From Hydra vulgaris (lineage: Eukaryota > Cnidaria > Hydrozoa > Anthoathecata > Hydridae), in NCBI RefSeq assembly GCF_038396675.1, contig NC_088931.1, forward strand, positions 19,485,001-19,549,000: a DNA stretch of 64,000 nucleotides, in the 5' to 3' direction. Positions 12,636 through 24,940 of this stretch are shown piece after piece (position 1 is the first letter of the stretch; each line of letters begins with the position of its first letter). Below the pieces are notes generated by a model, which searched no databases, was not told where the DNA came from, and saw only the letters and a program-made list of their open reading frames with translations. The position numbers and the translations under genes were made by a program.

Positions 12636-13930
12636 AAAGCTGTTGTTGAGAAATGTTCAAGATTATGGATAAATAATTTAGTCTTATTTGAAAAATCTAT
12701 AATATCAAGAATGGATCTACCTTTTATTGAAAAAACATTAAATCCATTTAACAGAATACTAAAAAAAAACTAGTATTATTGGACATTATAATTGCCCAAC
12801 ATCATTGAAAAAAGCAGTAAAGAAAGATTAAAGTTAGCTGGTGTCGAAATAAGTCAATTATGGAACAAACTTGGCTTTCCAAGTACTGCTATTAAACCAG
12901 TTAGAAAAAAATTGAAAAGAATATAAAAAAACATGACAAGTATCTCTAAAAACCTGGTAAAATAGAATAACTCTCTGTTTTATTGTTCCATACTAAGCCA
13001 CAAGCCCTAAATGTTGATCACCAACATTAAGGGCATATGGCTGAGTCTGGAAGATGAAAAATTTTATGACATACAATTATTAAGTAACTTTTACTTCTCT
13101 CAAACATTTAAATGCCTGTAGTGTGAAAGAAAAATGTTCACCATTATCTAGTGAAAAAGACTTGATAAAATCTTTTAAAATATCTACATTATCAAGAGGT
13201 TTTGAACACTGTTTGAACGTTGAAACGTTTTTGAACTTTTTTTTTTTTCCTATTAATTACAATCAAAATTTATCGACAAATTTTAAATTTTATTCTTACA
13301 AAACATGCTGTTTAAAAGTTGTGATCTTTTAAAGTTATTTTTTGGAGTTAATTGGGGAATAATAAACTATAAATAATAATAACTTTTTAACGAGAAGAGA
13401 TTTTTGTATGAAATTTTAAATCTGTCGATTAATTTTAACCTAGTTTAAGATATTATAATTAAAAAAAAAATTTAATTTGAAACCATACATGGGACACAAG
13501 GACCCAATATTTAGGTATAATATTGTTTCCAGTCTCCGATCATTACAATTTTTTTTAAAAGCATTCTTATTTTTTCAAATTTAGCCAAACTTTAGTGTTT
13601 TTTAATTAATTTTTTATCGGAAAAAATATAGTTTTTAGTGTTTTTTAACTAATTTTTTATCGGAGAAAATCTCAAAAAGTGCTAAGTTGACACTAGTAAA
13701 CCCATATATTTTTAAACTCCTATAACAAAGAGGAATAAGATGCTTTTTAACTAAATTGTGCCAACTTAGCATTTTTAAACAAAAAATAAAAGAATGACCC
13801 TAAAATATATGAAAAAATATTAATGCAAATAGTTTTACATTATTTTGGACATATTTTAATAATGGGAAGATGTGTTCAGTAAAAGTGTATTTCTAGAAAT
13901 TAAAAAAAGGGTTAGGACCAATTTTTGACC
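12636..13930. other. AT-rich DNA with a possible coding remnant
   Basis: At 12790-12910 a short plus-strand frame reads RLKLAGVEISQLWNKLGFPS. It has a protein-like composition and recalls transposase-like debris in related genomes, but I cannot name a family. Nothing else is recognised. Confidence 0.35.
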
Positions 13931-13937
13931 AATACCT

Positions 13938-13938
<1 letters not shown>

Positions 13939-14032
<94 letters not shown>
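13939..14032. repeat. (CA)n microsatellite
   Basis: An uninterrupted CA dinucleotide run of about 94 bp. Confidence 0.97.
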
Positions 14033-14034
<2 letters not shown>

Positions 14035-15145
14035 AGCCCTCTTTTTTATTGAACTTTTTTTTTTTGGACCTAATTTTATCTAGTTAATACAACCATTAAT
14101 AAAAAAAAATATTGCAGCATTGAAATCTGTTTTAAAATGAATGAATTGCAAGAGTTAAAATTAATGCTGAGGACTTTGTGGTGTATGTAGTAATAATAAA
14201 ATGTTTTTACTTTTACGTAAACTTGTTTATATTTGAACTATTATTACTTTAAGTTTAAATCATTTTTTTTTTTTATAGTTAATAGATAATGAATCAACAA
14301 AAATATTTATATCTTTAGTTTAATAACAATGAAGTTCACTTAATTTGACTTAATTAAAATTTTTATTGCTGAGGAAAATAAACAACAAAAAACTATTTCT
14401 GCAAATTTAATAGGTTGTATACTGATAATTGCTAAGACACTTGGCTTTAATGAATTGACATGTGTACAAAAAACATTAGTTCAGAATATCTGGCAAAGAT
14501 CTGCATCTAGAGAAAAACAAACTTAAAAAAATGGGCTAAAAATAGTAAGGAAACCTTGCTTGAAGAATATGTTAAAGAATAACTCCTTCAATAAGTTTCC
14601 AATAGTAACAATGTTAATTTAAACAGTTTGTGCTCTTGGTAGGCATTTATATACAAACCAAAAAAAACTCTTTGTTCAAAATTGTTTTTTATTTTGTAAT
14701 AGTGTTCATATTATTCTATATTTTTAATATGTGAACATACTTGATATCAAAAATTATTACATTTAAAAATTACTGATATTTTTATAGATTCTTAATGCTT
14801 TACTGGGTACATTTCATGAAAACTGTTGTGCACATGAAAGCTAGTGTTTTAGGTTGGTCTGAGTCCCCTTACAGTGCTTCAAATAGATTTCTGAAGCAAG
14901 CGAAGACTACATTACAAACAGAGGTATTAAAAAAAAACAGGTATAAAATAGGACTACCCTGATACAATTGAAAAAAGAGGAACAACAACAACAAGTTATA
15001 TAGCTTGAGAACTATTGCACAAAAAATCAAACAGGGATTTAATTATTGCACAATTGCCTGCTTAATATCATGCAACATTTCAAAAGTTCGAATTAGTGCT
15101 CTCAATAAAACTTTGAGTATTTTCCTCAAAAAGAAACATTTATGT
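14033..15145. other. AT-rich DNA upstream of the transposase-like pseudogene
   Basis: The sequence may contain 5' exons or debris of the element at 15.24-16.16 kb, for example coding-like text around 14440-14560 and 14840-14930. I could not join it to the gene or name it. Confidence 0.3.
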
Positions 15146-15146
15146 G

Positions 15147-15147
15147 G

Positions 15148-15239
<92 letters not shown>
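15147..15239. repeat. (AT)n microsatellite
   Basis: A TA/TAC dinucleotide tract of about 90 bp directly abuts the coding sequence of the transposase-like pseudogene. It produces artefactual poly-(Ile-Tyr) frames on both strands. Confidence 0.95.
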
Positions 15240-15242
<3 letters not shown>

Positions 15243-16158
15243 CTTTGACCATCAACAAAACCAAGTCTTTCCTAAAGTTCCAGATCAGCAAGCTTATTAC
15301 AGTAGACAACTATACATATATAACTTTAGTGTTGTAGAAAACAAAAATAATGGATCATTAAATCAAGATAATGTCACTATCTATACTTGGAATGAGAATG
15401 ATTTCAAAAAGAATAGTTCTTCTTGTTCCAGTGCAGTATTTGACAAGCTCTACAATACAAATATGGATGGCATAGACACTGTTCGTTTAGTTTCTGATGC
15501 ATGTGGTGGTCAAAATAAAAGTATTGCTTTAATTTATATGGCAGGCTTCTGGCTGTTAAGACATGCACTGATATTAGTAAAAGCAATTGAACTTTTGTTT
15601 CCTGTTCAAGGACATACATTTTTGCCTTGTGACCGTGCATTTGGAACTTTAGAAAAAAAGCTTAAAAAGATTGAATGAATATATTCCCCAGAAGAGTACT
15701 ATAATGTTTACAGTACACAGGGAAAAGTGAAAACTGCAGAAAGAGACTGGAGTGTGTTAGATTTTAAATCAGTATCTCTAAGAGTTTTTAAAAAACCATT
15801 GCCAATCAAAATTCAGGAAAATAAACGCTTTTTTATCACAAGAGGATCACTTAAAAATATCCAAAAAGAACCAAATTTTAATTTTTTTCAGAACAGTCCT
15901 CAGATTATAACAAAGAGAGGGCGTGACTGCTTTTCTTGTCCATTTCAGATTCAGAAAGGAGTCCCCGTTGCAGATGCTAAAAAGAAAGATATCAAAAGTT
16001 TAACTCTTGTGCATGCAGGAGTGACCTGGGAGCAGGATAATCATTCTAATTTCTTAAAAAGTATTGTTATTGATTCTTTAATAGAAGAACGCCTAGAAGA
16101 TGAGGAAGATACTATATGCAGTTGTCTTGACAAAGATCCTGAAAGCAAATCTGTTTAA
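15240..16158 (+). pseudogene. Transposase-like (DUF7869-like) pseudogene, one in-frame TGA
   Basis: Two consecutive open frames in the same phase, separated only by a TGA at 15676-15678, encode one protein-like sequence of about 300 residues. Motifs in order: VPDQQAYYSRQLY (15270-15320); a TW-x-E-like box (IYTWNEND); RLVSDACGGQNKS (15485-15520), with an Asp and an Asn/Gln box as in RNase H-fold proteins; and FPVQGHTFLPCDRAFGTLEK (15595-15660). This order matches a family of uncharacterised, repeated invertebrate proteins annotated DUF7869; the name is from memory and no search was made. After the stop come EEYYNVYSTQG, a Cys-rich segment and an acidic C-terminus. The 5' part of the gene is cut off by the (AT)n tract. 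The rest is well preserved, implying recent loss or a recent copy. A mobile origin is inferred. Confidence 0.6.
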
Positions 16159-16475
16159 CTTTTTGTTGTATTTCAAATTTTATTTTGTTGTTGATCAGTT
16201 TCTTAATAAAAAACTTACAATATTTTGTTTTTCCCTTAGTTTTATACTTCCTTTTCCTTTACCTTATTTATAGTATAATAATAAAAAACCTATAATTCGC
16301 GCAAGTTAAATAAATCAAAATATTTCAATGCTTTTTAATAAACTAACAAGCCGTGTGAATTTAATCAAACATATTCAAAATAAGTCCAACTGACATTCTC
16401 AAAATAAGTTCATATTTCAAAAAGGTTTATTTCGAGATCCTGTAGAGTTGCATTTTTTTTTATGCACGTGATTTT

Positions 16476-16616
16476 AAAACTGGCCCACCCCTAATTAGCA
16501 CTCCAAAAAAAATTGTGTTCATTAAATTTGTCTCATTAAATAGACACACTATTTAATGATACAAATTTAATGCACACAATTTTTTTTGGAGTGCTAATTA
16601 GGGGTGGGCCAGTTTT
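16476..16616. repeat. Foldback element with 68-bp arms
   Basis: Arms at 16476-16543 and 16549-16616 are reverse complements with two mismatches, separated by the 5-nt loop ACACA. The outer end begins AAAACTGGCCCACCCCTAAT. I see no target-site duplication. It could be a small foldback transposon or a template-switch product. Confidence 0.85.
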
Positions 16617-16897
16617 CCTTCGATTTCTCAAAATCAATTTACTCGGACTTAGAGCGTTTTGCAGATGGGCATCTTCATATCATCTGACCAAATTTTTTTT
16701 GACAAGAGATTCAATTCAAAACCATCCTGCAAATTTCGGTATGAATGAGGACATTCTGATAAATATTCTCATAAACAAAATGTCTCTAATAACATTTTAT
16801 CTGAAGATGACACGTTTTTTAAAATATTAACATATGAAAAAATTACATATTTTAGTACTTCTATTGATTATTTTTATTGTTTTTATCATTGATGCAC

Positions 16898-17091
16898 TGT
16901 TGTGAACCTGCAATAAAATACATTATTAAATATTAGGCTTTAATCAAATATAAAGTCACTACAATAACAATATTAATCTAAGTAAAATGCAATAATAGAA
17001 TTAATGATAAAAAACAATTAATATATAAGGTTCGCTGAAACATCAAGTCTTAATCGACAGGAAATGACGTCAGAATGCGTTATAAATACAA
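16898..17091 (-). repeat. 3' LTR of Ty3/Gypsy element
   Basis: A 194-bp sequence beginning TGTTGTGAACC is repeated with modest divergence at 21122-21317, where it begins TGTTGTTAACC and ends ACAACA. The TG...CA ends and matching body identify LTRs. Shared blocks include ATTAAATATTAGGCTTTAAT and a TATAAATA TATA-like box. Read on the minus strand, this copy is downstream of the coding region. Confidence 0.85.
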
Positions 17092-17944
17092 GTCTTCTCC
17101 ACTTTTGAATTTGTCCATGGGAATTATTCCTATCAATGAAAGAAATGCTGAACTAATAAGTAATGTAGTCATTTAGGTATTTAGGTCTTTTAATATTTCG
17201 TCCTACTCTTGAGAATGTATCGCTCTGTGTTTCTATGGTAGCAGGGCTTTGAGTATTATGGCCGGGTATGCCTACTTTGGTATTTTTGATACCATCCATT
17301 ATCGAGTTCTCAAGTATACTAGGTGGGGTTGAAACTATTTCACTTGTTTCCTTTAATACATACTGCTCTCCATTTGACTGATTGCAGGTATCGGAAGCAA
17401 AGGTCCTTTGGTCTCTACTTTGTTCACTGGATCGCTGTTGGACCTGAATTGTATAACTACTACCCTCTGCTGCTGAGTTTACCTCATTAAGTGGAGCAAG
17501 GTCTTTGGTTAATACTGTATCAATCATTCCACTTTAAAATTTGACGCGAGTGAAATAGGGAGATATAGTCTCTACCAGCTGGACTTTGTCAACAAGTGGA
17601 TCGCCTTTTTGTCTGATCTGTCATCTGTAAAGTATTGCAGAGTCCTGTTTTGTTAAAAAATCCGGTAGTACGGTACCTACTATAGATGATCGTTGGAAGC
17701 TCATCATCCGATGTGGTGTTTCATTGGTAGCGGTACACAGTAGTCCTCTTACTGAAAATAGAGCCATTTGTAGGACTACTTTCCACTTTTCTTTTCCCAG
17801 ATTTAATGTTTTTAGGGCTAGACTGACAGCTTTAATTTTTTTTTGAGTTTAATGCTTTAAAACTGGGTCTCCCGATCAGTGTGCATTGAGGATGGTGAAC
17901 CAAATAACGAAAAAAGGCTGAGGAGATGACGTATAACAGTATTT

Positions 17945-18195
17945 TTGTTTTTTTCCTTTTTTTTTGTTATTCATCTCCTCAAGGCCAAGAAGGCCACTAC
18001 AGATGAGGAGGCTACTTAATAGTGGTTATAACCCTCTCTCAACTCTATAACTCCGAAACACAAACCTCGACGAACAAGGCCGCTGCGCAGAGAAACAAGT
18101 TGAGCGCGGTACTACCAGGGACTTGGTGGGGATCGAACTCGGAACCTCTCGCTTATGAAGCAAGCGCTTTACCACAACACCACTACCGTATCTGT
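17945..18195 (-). mobile_element. Full-length tRNA-derived SINE inside the Ty3 element
   Basis: On the minus strand the 5' head begins with TACGGTAGTGGTGTTGTGGT and continues through an anticodon-like loop (GCTTCAT) to a B box, GAGTTCGATCC. It is followed by a body of about 120 bp ending GTGGCCTTCTTGGCCTTGAG and an A-rich tail. Related copies lie at 58.67-58.86 kb and, deleted, at 12.12 kb. It interrupts the integrase coding sequence of the surrounding Ty3 element, so it is younger than that insertion. Confidence 0.85.
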
Positions 18196-18935
18196 AGTGG
18201 TATCGTGACAAGGAAAGGCAAATGGATATCACAATTATTCATTGACTAGCACGAGAAGGTATTTGTTTGCTGGAGTGGATTGAAGGGGACTGACAAAATC
18301 CTTGGATAAATGTTCCCATGGTCTTGTTGCCGGAATAAGACAACCTCGTGGAGGTTTGTAAAAACAATGAAAACAATCAATGAACGGTTTGAGTTCATTG
18401 CATGTTATACACTGTTTAGTTAATTGCTTCATTTCAGTGGTCGAGTAAGACAGATTTTGAGTCTTACAGATATGTAATATTCTTTTTGTTCCTGGATAAC
18501 ATAACTGAGCGTGAATATCATGAAGTGTTTTCAAAGTACTTTGTATGGAACAACATCGGGAGAGGGCGTCAGCAGCAATATTTTCGTAGCCAGGTTTATA
18601 TAAGATTGTATAGTTAATATCTGCCAGTTCCAAGCGCCAGTGAGTAAGTTTTTTGTTTTTAATTTTTGTAGAGCTTTGTTTATTAAAGATAAGAGAAATG
18701 GATCTTTGGTCTGTGGTGATATTGATGTTTGGAACCAAGTTAATAAGGTACCTCCATCTTCTGCAGCATTCCACTATAGCTGCAGCTTTTTTCTCAACAA
18801 TTGCGTGTTTTTTTCGGCATTCGATAGTGTCCTTGAGAAGAATGCTATAGGCCTACCAAGCTTTAATAATATTCTTCCTAGAGCTTTTTCCAAAGCATCT
18901 GTTTCTGTAGTTAATGGAAGCTTAAAGTCAAGGGA

Positions 18936-19059
18936 GGCCAGACAAGCCTAAATAAGTTTATTTTTAAGCATTTTGCTTAAAAATAAACTTATTTAGGCTT
19001 GTCTGGCCTAAATAAGTTTATTTTTAAGCAAAATGCTTAAAAATAAACTTATTTAGGCC
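18936..19059. repeat. Two consecutive nested palindromes
   Basis: The first has 35-bp perfect arms (18936-18970, 18974-19008) around a TTT loop. The second has 26-bp perfect arms (19005-19030, 19034-19059) around an AAA loop, and repeats the inner part of the first with the centre inverted. They lie within the RT/RNase H coding region of the Ty3 element and interrupt its frame. Confidence 0.9.
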
Positions 19060-21121
19060 TAATCATAAGCCTGAAATGAAAAACCTTCCCTTGCTTGAGT
19101 AAGTGGCAGGGTTAGCTTGGTGCAATTGTGAATCCATTTAGCGTAATAGGCAAATAATTCAATAATTCTGTTTAGTTCTAGTAAGGTTTGTGGATCAGGC
19201 ATATTTATTAAGGCTTCATACCAATTGGGATCAGATTTCATGGTTCCGCTTTCAATAACATGGCCTAAAAATTCAATATGATTTTTTTTTACTCTTTTCC
19301 ATATTTATCTCTATACTCTTTTTCAAAAGTTACTCTTTTCCATATTTATCTCTATATTGGCTTCTTTAGCTGCATTTAGAAACCTTTTTGAATTTGTATC
19401 GTGCTCTTGTTCACTTTTCGACTAATAATTAAATCGTCAAGGTAGGGATAGACGTTTTCCAGCGCATTTGTCTGAATAAACTCGTCCATTACTCATTGAA
19501 AAATTGGACCGCGTTAGTATAACCAAAAGGAAATCGCTTAAACTCATAAAGTATACCATTAGCTTCGAATGCAGTAAGTTTGTAGTCTTCAGGTTGTATT
19601 TTTTCCTGATGGTTGGCGGATTTGAGGTCAATGGTACTAAAAACTTTATTCGCTGCTATTTTAAATAACATATCATCAATACATCGTGTTGGGTATGAAT
19701 CTAGAGACGCGTGTAAGTTAATTGTGTTTGAATAATCAATCACTAAGCGATTTTTATGTCCTGAAGATACCACAAAGAATTAAGTACGCCAAGGGCTATG
19801 GCTAACTTGAATTATATCTTGTTTCAGCATGCGGTTAATTTCTTTGGTAAAAAAATGGAACGTTTTTAGTCCGCCATGATTTTGTTGTGATAGACTTAAC
19901 TTTATTGATATCTACTCCCGGTATGCATAAGTATTACATTTCATGCTATTTGTAGCGAGGCAAAATTTAAGCGGTTCTTTATTTTATTTAAAGCTGATAG
20001 TTATGGATGAATGTTGAGACAGTACATCCATTCAGACAAGTACAGGCACTATTAATTTATCAACAACAAAAAACTGTACATTTAATTTTTTGCCAGCCAT
20101 TAGTAATGAACCTCAGAAAATTCCTTTAACTTTAAGTGTGGAGTGATCAGCCAGTGACACCTGTGAGGTATATCAAGTGTCATAGGGAAGGTTCCATTGT
20201 TTTGGAAGTTTAGAGGTAATGAATGTTTTGTTTGAGCCGGTATCTAGTAGTGCTTGAGTTTTAGTTTTATTTATGGTGATGTCAATCAATTTATCTGGTG
20301 AGTTAATTGAGGCTATGAACAAGGAGAGTACTGAACACTCGTCTTCATCGCCTGTACATTTTTCTTTAACCAGGACTGTCTTAGTGTAAGTTTTACTCTC
20401 TGTTTTTGACAGACAGACGCCCAGTGATCTTTTTTTGACACTTTGTGCAGGTAGAGTTTCATGCTAGGCATTTTGTTTTTGGGTCTAACTTACCACCACA
20501 CCAAAAGCAAGAGGTTTTGGTAATTATTTGATTTTTTGTAGCTGCAAAATTCGGTAGTATGGTTGTAGCAGTCGTGGTTGTAGTTGTTAGATTGAAAGCA
20601 TCTTCAGAGACTAGTTCCATAGTAAGGGCTGTTTTGTAAAGAACATCGAGATTCTCCTCTGTAGATTTGAGTAAGCGCTGTTGAATAGTAGGCGAGTTTA
20701 TGCCTGCAATAAAAGCATCACATATTAATAAACTTCTATGTTGATCAGCAGTAATGGACTGTGTTGGACACTTTCTAGCAAACTGCTTGAGGTTAGACAT
20801 AAAGTTTTCAACTGATTCTCCTTCGTGTTGCTTTAGTGATTGAAGTTTGTGATGCATCATGATTGCCATTGACCGTTTTTGTGGTTGAGAATTGCTATTG
20901 CATCATCATATGAGTTTGCATATTGAATTACAGTAAAGGCTTTTACTCCACACAAAACAAATAACACTTTGAGTTTACTTTCATCGGCACATCTGCTTTT
21001 TCTAGATATATTGCTAACATCCTCTTCCAATAAATGTAATCCTCCTTGCTTGGTTCGTCACCGAGTCCTTTTTTAAATACTTTTGCACCAATTATTTTTA
21101 TTTATCTATATATGATTAAAA

Positions 21122-21317
21122 TGTTGTTAACCTCCAATGTAATACAATATTAAATATTAGGCTTTAATCAAATATAAAGTCACTACAATAACAATATTAA
21201 TCTAAGTAAAATGCAATAATAGAATTAATGATAGAACCCCATTAATATATATGGTTGGCTGAAGCATCAAGTCCTGAACAACGAGAAATGATGTCAGAAT
21301 GCGCTATAAATACAACA
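21122..21317 (-). repeat. 5' LTR of Ty3/Gypsy element
   Basis: A 196-bp LTR with TGTTG...CAACA ends, paired with 16898-17091. It precedes gag on the minus strand and carries a TATAAATA-like box that could serve as its promoter. Confidence 0.85.
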
Positions 21318-22800
21318 TGTATGTATGTTATCTGTATTTTTATTGTTTTTGTCATTGATATACCTATGCTATATATATTTTTGTTATAACCTATAAAAAA
21401 GCAAATTTTATGGAATGTTGAATATTTCATTTTTTTAAATTATGACCTAAGTATCCTGCAGCAAAATTATTTTTATTAATTATGAAAGATATTTATTAAA
21501 CTTTTTTTTTAATTGGTTGCCAATGAAATATTATTCAAGAGCATTGCTTGTTAAAGTTTTTTGTTTTATTTCTTCAGTTATTTTTTGAAGTGAATCATTT
21601 GTTGAAGTGAATTGTTTATATATAATAGTTTGTTTAGACAAACCTTGAAAATTAGCATTGACAAAATATAAAGGCAAATAATTTTGACTTAATTGATCTA
21701 GTTAAAATTCATTTAAAAAACTTTAACATTTCTTTTAAGAAAGATATTGTGTTAACTTGTAATGGTGCTCCTATGATAGGCCTTGTTAAGAAGCATTATG
21801 CCATATGAATTTTACATGTGAATTAGAAATTTCACCTCAGCGCTTCACCATTATTTTAAACAGTCTTTTGAAAAGTTTATGCAGAAAACATTAAGCAGTA
21901 AATAATTTTTGTAAAAAACATTTTAACCTTAATTATGAAATTATTTTTTATTTTTTTATAAAAGAAACAAATAGTTAAATAAAATTTTTTTCTACTTTAA
22001 AAAATTTTTAATTTACTATATATAAATTAAATTTATTATCAAATATTAATAAATTTTAAATTTATTTTATTAAATTTTTTAAAAAATTTTTTAAAAACTT
22101 AAAACTTCTTAACTATGATAAAGAAAATTCTTTTTAATACATTTAATTCAAGTTACTTCTTTATGCTCATTTTACATTTAACTATTTTGATTATTTATTT
22201 TTAGTTACAAATCAATAATTTTTAAATATTTTCATCCCATTACAAAAGTACTAATATACAAACTGTATATAAATTCATAGCCGGATAAATGCTCATGAAG
22301 CCTGTAGGAAAGATCATTTTAGAGAATTTTTTTCATAAACTTTATATAACAAATTTATGATAGGATGATTTTTTAAGATTTGAAATTGTTTTTTAGCAAA
22401 AGTTTTTCCGTTATCATTAATTATTTAGACTGACCATAGAATGAACATCAATTAGAAATGATTAACTAGTTTACAAGTGTTGTTGAAGTTTTTGTTAAAG
22501 CTAAAATGTTAAAAAAATTGTTAATAGTTTTTATCTTTTTATTTTAAACCACTAACAAAAACTGTAAAATAGTATGAAATTGTAAATATAGGTTATGTAA
22601 ATTAAGCAATCGCAAATTGCAATGGGCCAAAGTCATTTAGCAATCTTGAAAGTATATTATTTGAAACAAAGGTTTAATCATGTTTTAAAACAGTGATGAT
22701 ATAAAGTAACCTAGTCAGACCAACATTACTTTTGATTATTTGTCCATCAGATCGGGCAAAGTGAATTTTAAAACTAAGGCATATACTTTTTAGACCACAT
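21318..22800. other. AT-rich DNA, no gene recognised
   Basis: Only short AT-driven frames occur. A 25-bp sequence at 21335-21359 repeats one lying just outside the other end of the Ty3 element (16869-16893). Confidence 0.5.
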
Positions 22801-22808
22801 GTATTTAC

Positions 22809-22970
22809 CAGCCCCGTACTATCGCAAGTGCAACAAGTGCAATCGCACTGGGCCCCCTATTAAATAAATAAGAAAAACTTCTCCAATACCATAAATTACT
22901 ACAAATTAAAAGAAAAAAATTTTTTTTTTAGTTTCTGCACAGGGCCCCCAAAAGTTACAGCACGGCGCTG
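22809..22970. mobile_element. hAT-type MITE with 8-bp target duplication
   Basis: The 8-bp direct repeat GTATTTAC flanks the element exactly (22801-22808 and 22971-22978). The ends are inverted repeats of the form CAGCsCCGTrCT, a typical hAT start, and GGGCCCCC tracts lie subterminally. At 162 bp with no open frame it is non-autonomous. A hAT transposase from elsewhere in the genome presumably mobilised it. Confidence 0.92.
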
Positions 22971-22978
22971 GTATTTAC

Positions 22979-24834
22979 CAAATAATACTTGATTTTTAAG
23001 TTCATTTATTTGTATACGCTTTTGAAGTTGATCTAAGTACTAACAAGCTTTTATTTATCTCATTTCTATTTTTTAATTTTATTTTGGCTAATAATATTAA
23101 ATATTTTTTATCCTGTATTGCCTGGGTTAACATGTTATATAAAAATCATAAATAAAAAACATAATAGTCAATATCAAGAAAAGTTCTTATGACAAAAGTT
23201 TTATTTATAAGCATAAAATATGTTCACAAATATTTCATTGATTAATGATAAACTCAATCAATAGTTTGCCTAAAGTTGTTATAAGAAAAGTTTATTTTAT
23301 AGTTGAAAAAAAAAATAGGTAATTGAACATTAAGAACTTCATCCATAAACAATTCCCCTTTAATTAAAAAAACAAAAGACAAGTAAAATGCAAGAAAGCA
23401 GAAACATAAAACGATAATGTTGTATTATGAATGTTTTAAGAAATAAATAGTGTAAGTTTTTTAAAATAAGGAAATATTTCTTTTTTTTCAAAAAACATAT
23501 TTAAATTTTATTGATAATTTTTTTTATAACAATATTGTTTAATTTAAAAATAAAGACTTTTTATGATTTTTAACATGGTTTCAAATTAAATTAAACTACA
23601 ATGTATTTTAAAATATGCAACTGAAATAATTTAACTTTTACCAATGTAAATATGAATATTGAGTAAAGTTACATTAACTACATAACACTTTTCAGTTGTG
23701 CAACAATATCTCATAACAAGGCCTGCTATTATGATTAACCCTTTCAGTACCAGTCACCCACCATGCGGACCATAATATTTTCCAGTAAATGTAACCACGC
23801 TAAAAATGATATTTAATCACATAACTAAAGCTTAAAAAAGATAGACTTTTAAAAAAATAGTTTAACGGACATTTTTCTGACAAACAAAACATTTGTGAAA
23901 TTCTGGTAAATATTTTTTTTGTTTTATAGCTTTTTAATCGATGATAACATTTCACTTACAATCATTTTACTGAATTTTGTCTGGTAATGAAAGAGTTAAG
24001 TATAGTAGAGAGAGCCCAGCAATTTACCAGTTATGTTATAACTATGGCATACATTTAGCTGTTTCCGACATACTTTATAAACAAAAAACAAATATTTAAA
24101 CTATAACGATTTATATAGTGATGATAATAATGCAATATTGAATGATTGATAGTTATAGAGAAGATTATTTTAAAGATGAAGCTAGCGATGTTGGTCCATC
24201 AAAAGTTTGAATTTAAAATTAATAAAATATTCAATAAAACATCAAAAACGCACATAAAATGTCTGTATTTTTCTGTTAATTTCTGCACCAAAATCAAATC
24301 TCAGTTATCTGATAACTTGTTGAATACAATTGAATTTCTAAAACTGTTTTATTTAAAATTGAATAAAGATTTGTAAAAATGAAATTAAAACATTATTTGC
24401 TGTTTTATTGTATCAAAAATTTTAACTCTAGTAAATTATTAAATTAAATTTAAAAATTGATCGGTTATCTGATATCCAGTGGTTTTCAAAAATCCAAAAA
24501 CCGAATCCAGTGGATACCAAATATAGTTTTGATTCCGGTTCCAGCAAAATATTATTTTGGTCAATCACTAATGTAGTGGATTATAAAGACTAGGAGATTA
24601 CAAAAAAGGCAAAATTTTCGATAGAGACAAGAGACATCAGTCAAAGGATTATTCAAAGAAAAGCATTAAATAAAATCAAGTCAGCCTTAAAGTAGCAATA
24701 GCAAATGCAATGATTAGACGAATCTGATATAGAAGAAGTATAAGATAAAATTTTTAGTGAGATCATAGAACAATTTGTATCAACTAAAGGAAACAAGGAG
24801 AAACTGAAGCTAAGATTAGGTCAGAGACAAGACA
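22979..24834. other. AT-rich DNA, no gene recognised
   Basis: No frame with family resemblance was found. A 76-residue frame at 24146-24376 is low in complexity and unsupported. Confidence 0.5.
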
Positions 24835-24918
24835 CAAATCAAGGAGTGAATGTAAGTGATTAGGGTTGTCTGGAAAACAAGTCAAAGTTAACTATCTGAG
24901 TTAGAGAATAAGAATTCA
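24835..24918 (-). mobile_element. LINE endonuclease fragment
   Basis: On the minus strand this short stretch matches the end of the LINE endonuclease domain near 8920-9000 (CTCAGATAGTTAACTTTG and the following block). It is a small relic of the same LINE family. Confidence 0.7.
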
Positions 24919-24938
24919 AAAATGTTAAAATGAGAAAT

Positions 24939-24940
24939 GA

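Larger units (their letters stand above)
16898..21317 (-). mobile_element. Degenerate Ty3/Gypsy LTR retrotransposon, 4.4 kb
   Basis: The minus-strand order is LTR, Gag, protease, reverse transcriptase, RNase H, integrase, C-terminal tail, LTR; RT before integrase is the Ty3/Gypsy order. Gag (20459-20869) ends in a knuckle-like CFWCGGKLDPKTKC. The protease motif DTGS is at 20233-20244. RT spans about 19773-19400 with YLDD at 19433-19444. RNase H and the linker ADALSRC are in 18600-18950. The integrase zinc region (HDIHAQLCYPGTKR, then CITC) is at 18380-18530, and the integrase core continues to about 17650 (TATNETPHRMMSF). Several frameshifts and stops make it inactive. It is further broken by a SINE (about 17960-18195) and a double palindrome (18936-19059). 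LTR divergence indicates an old insertion. No host target duplication is obvious. Confidence 0.9.

Noticed and set aside
15043..15337. Open frames rich in Ile-Tyr at the (AT)n tracts (also 27395-27613, 50999-51196, 61659-62013)
   Set aside because: They are translations of TA dinucleotide repeats and exist on both strands.
18022..18249. Coding frames on both strands over the SINE at 18 kb
   Set aside because: The stretch is a tRNA-derived SINE; both frames are chance translations of it.
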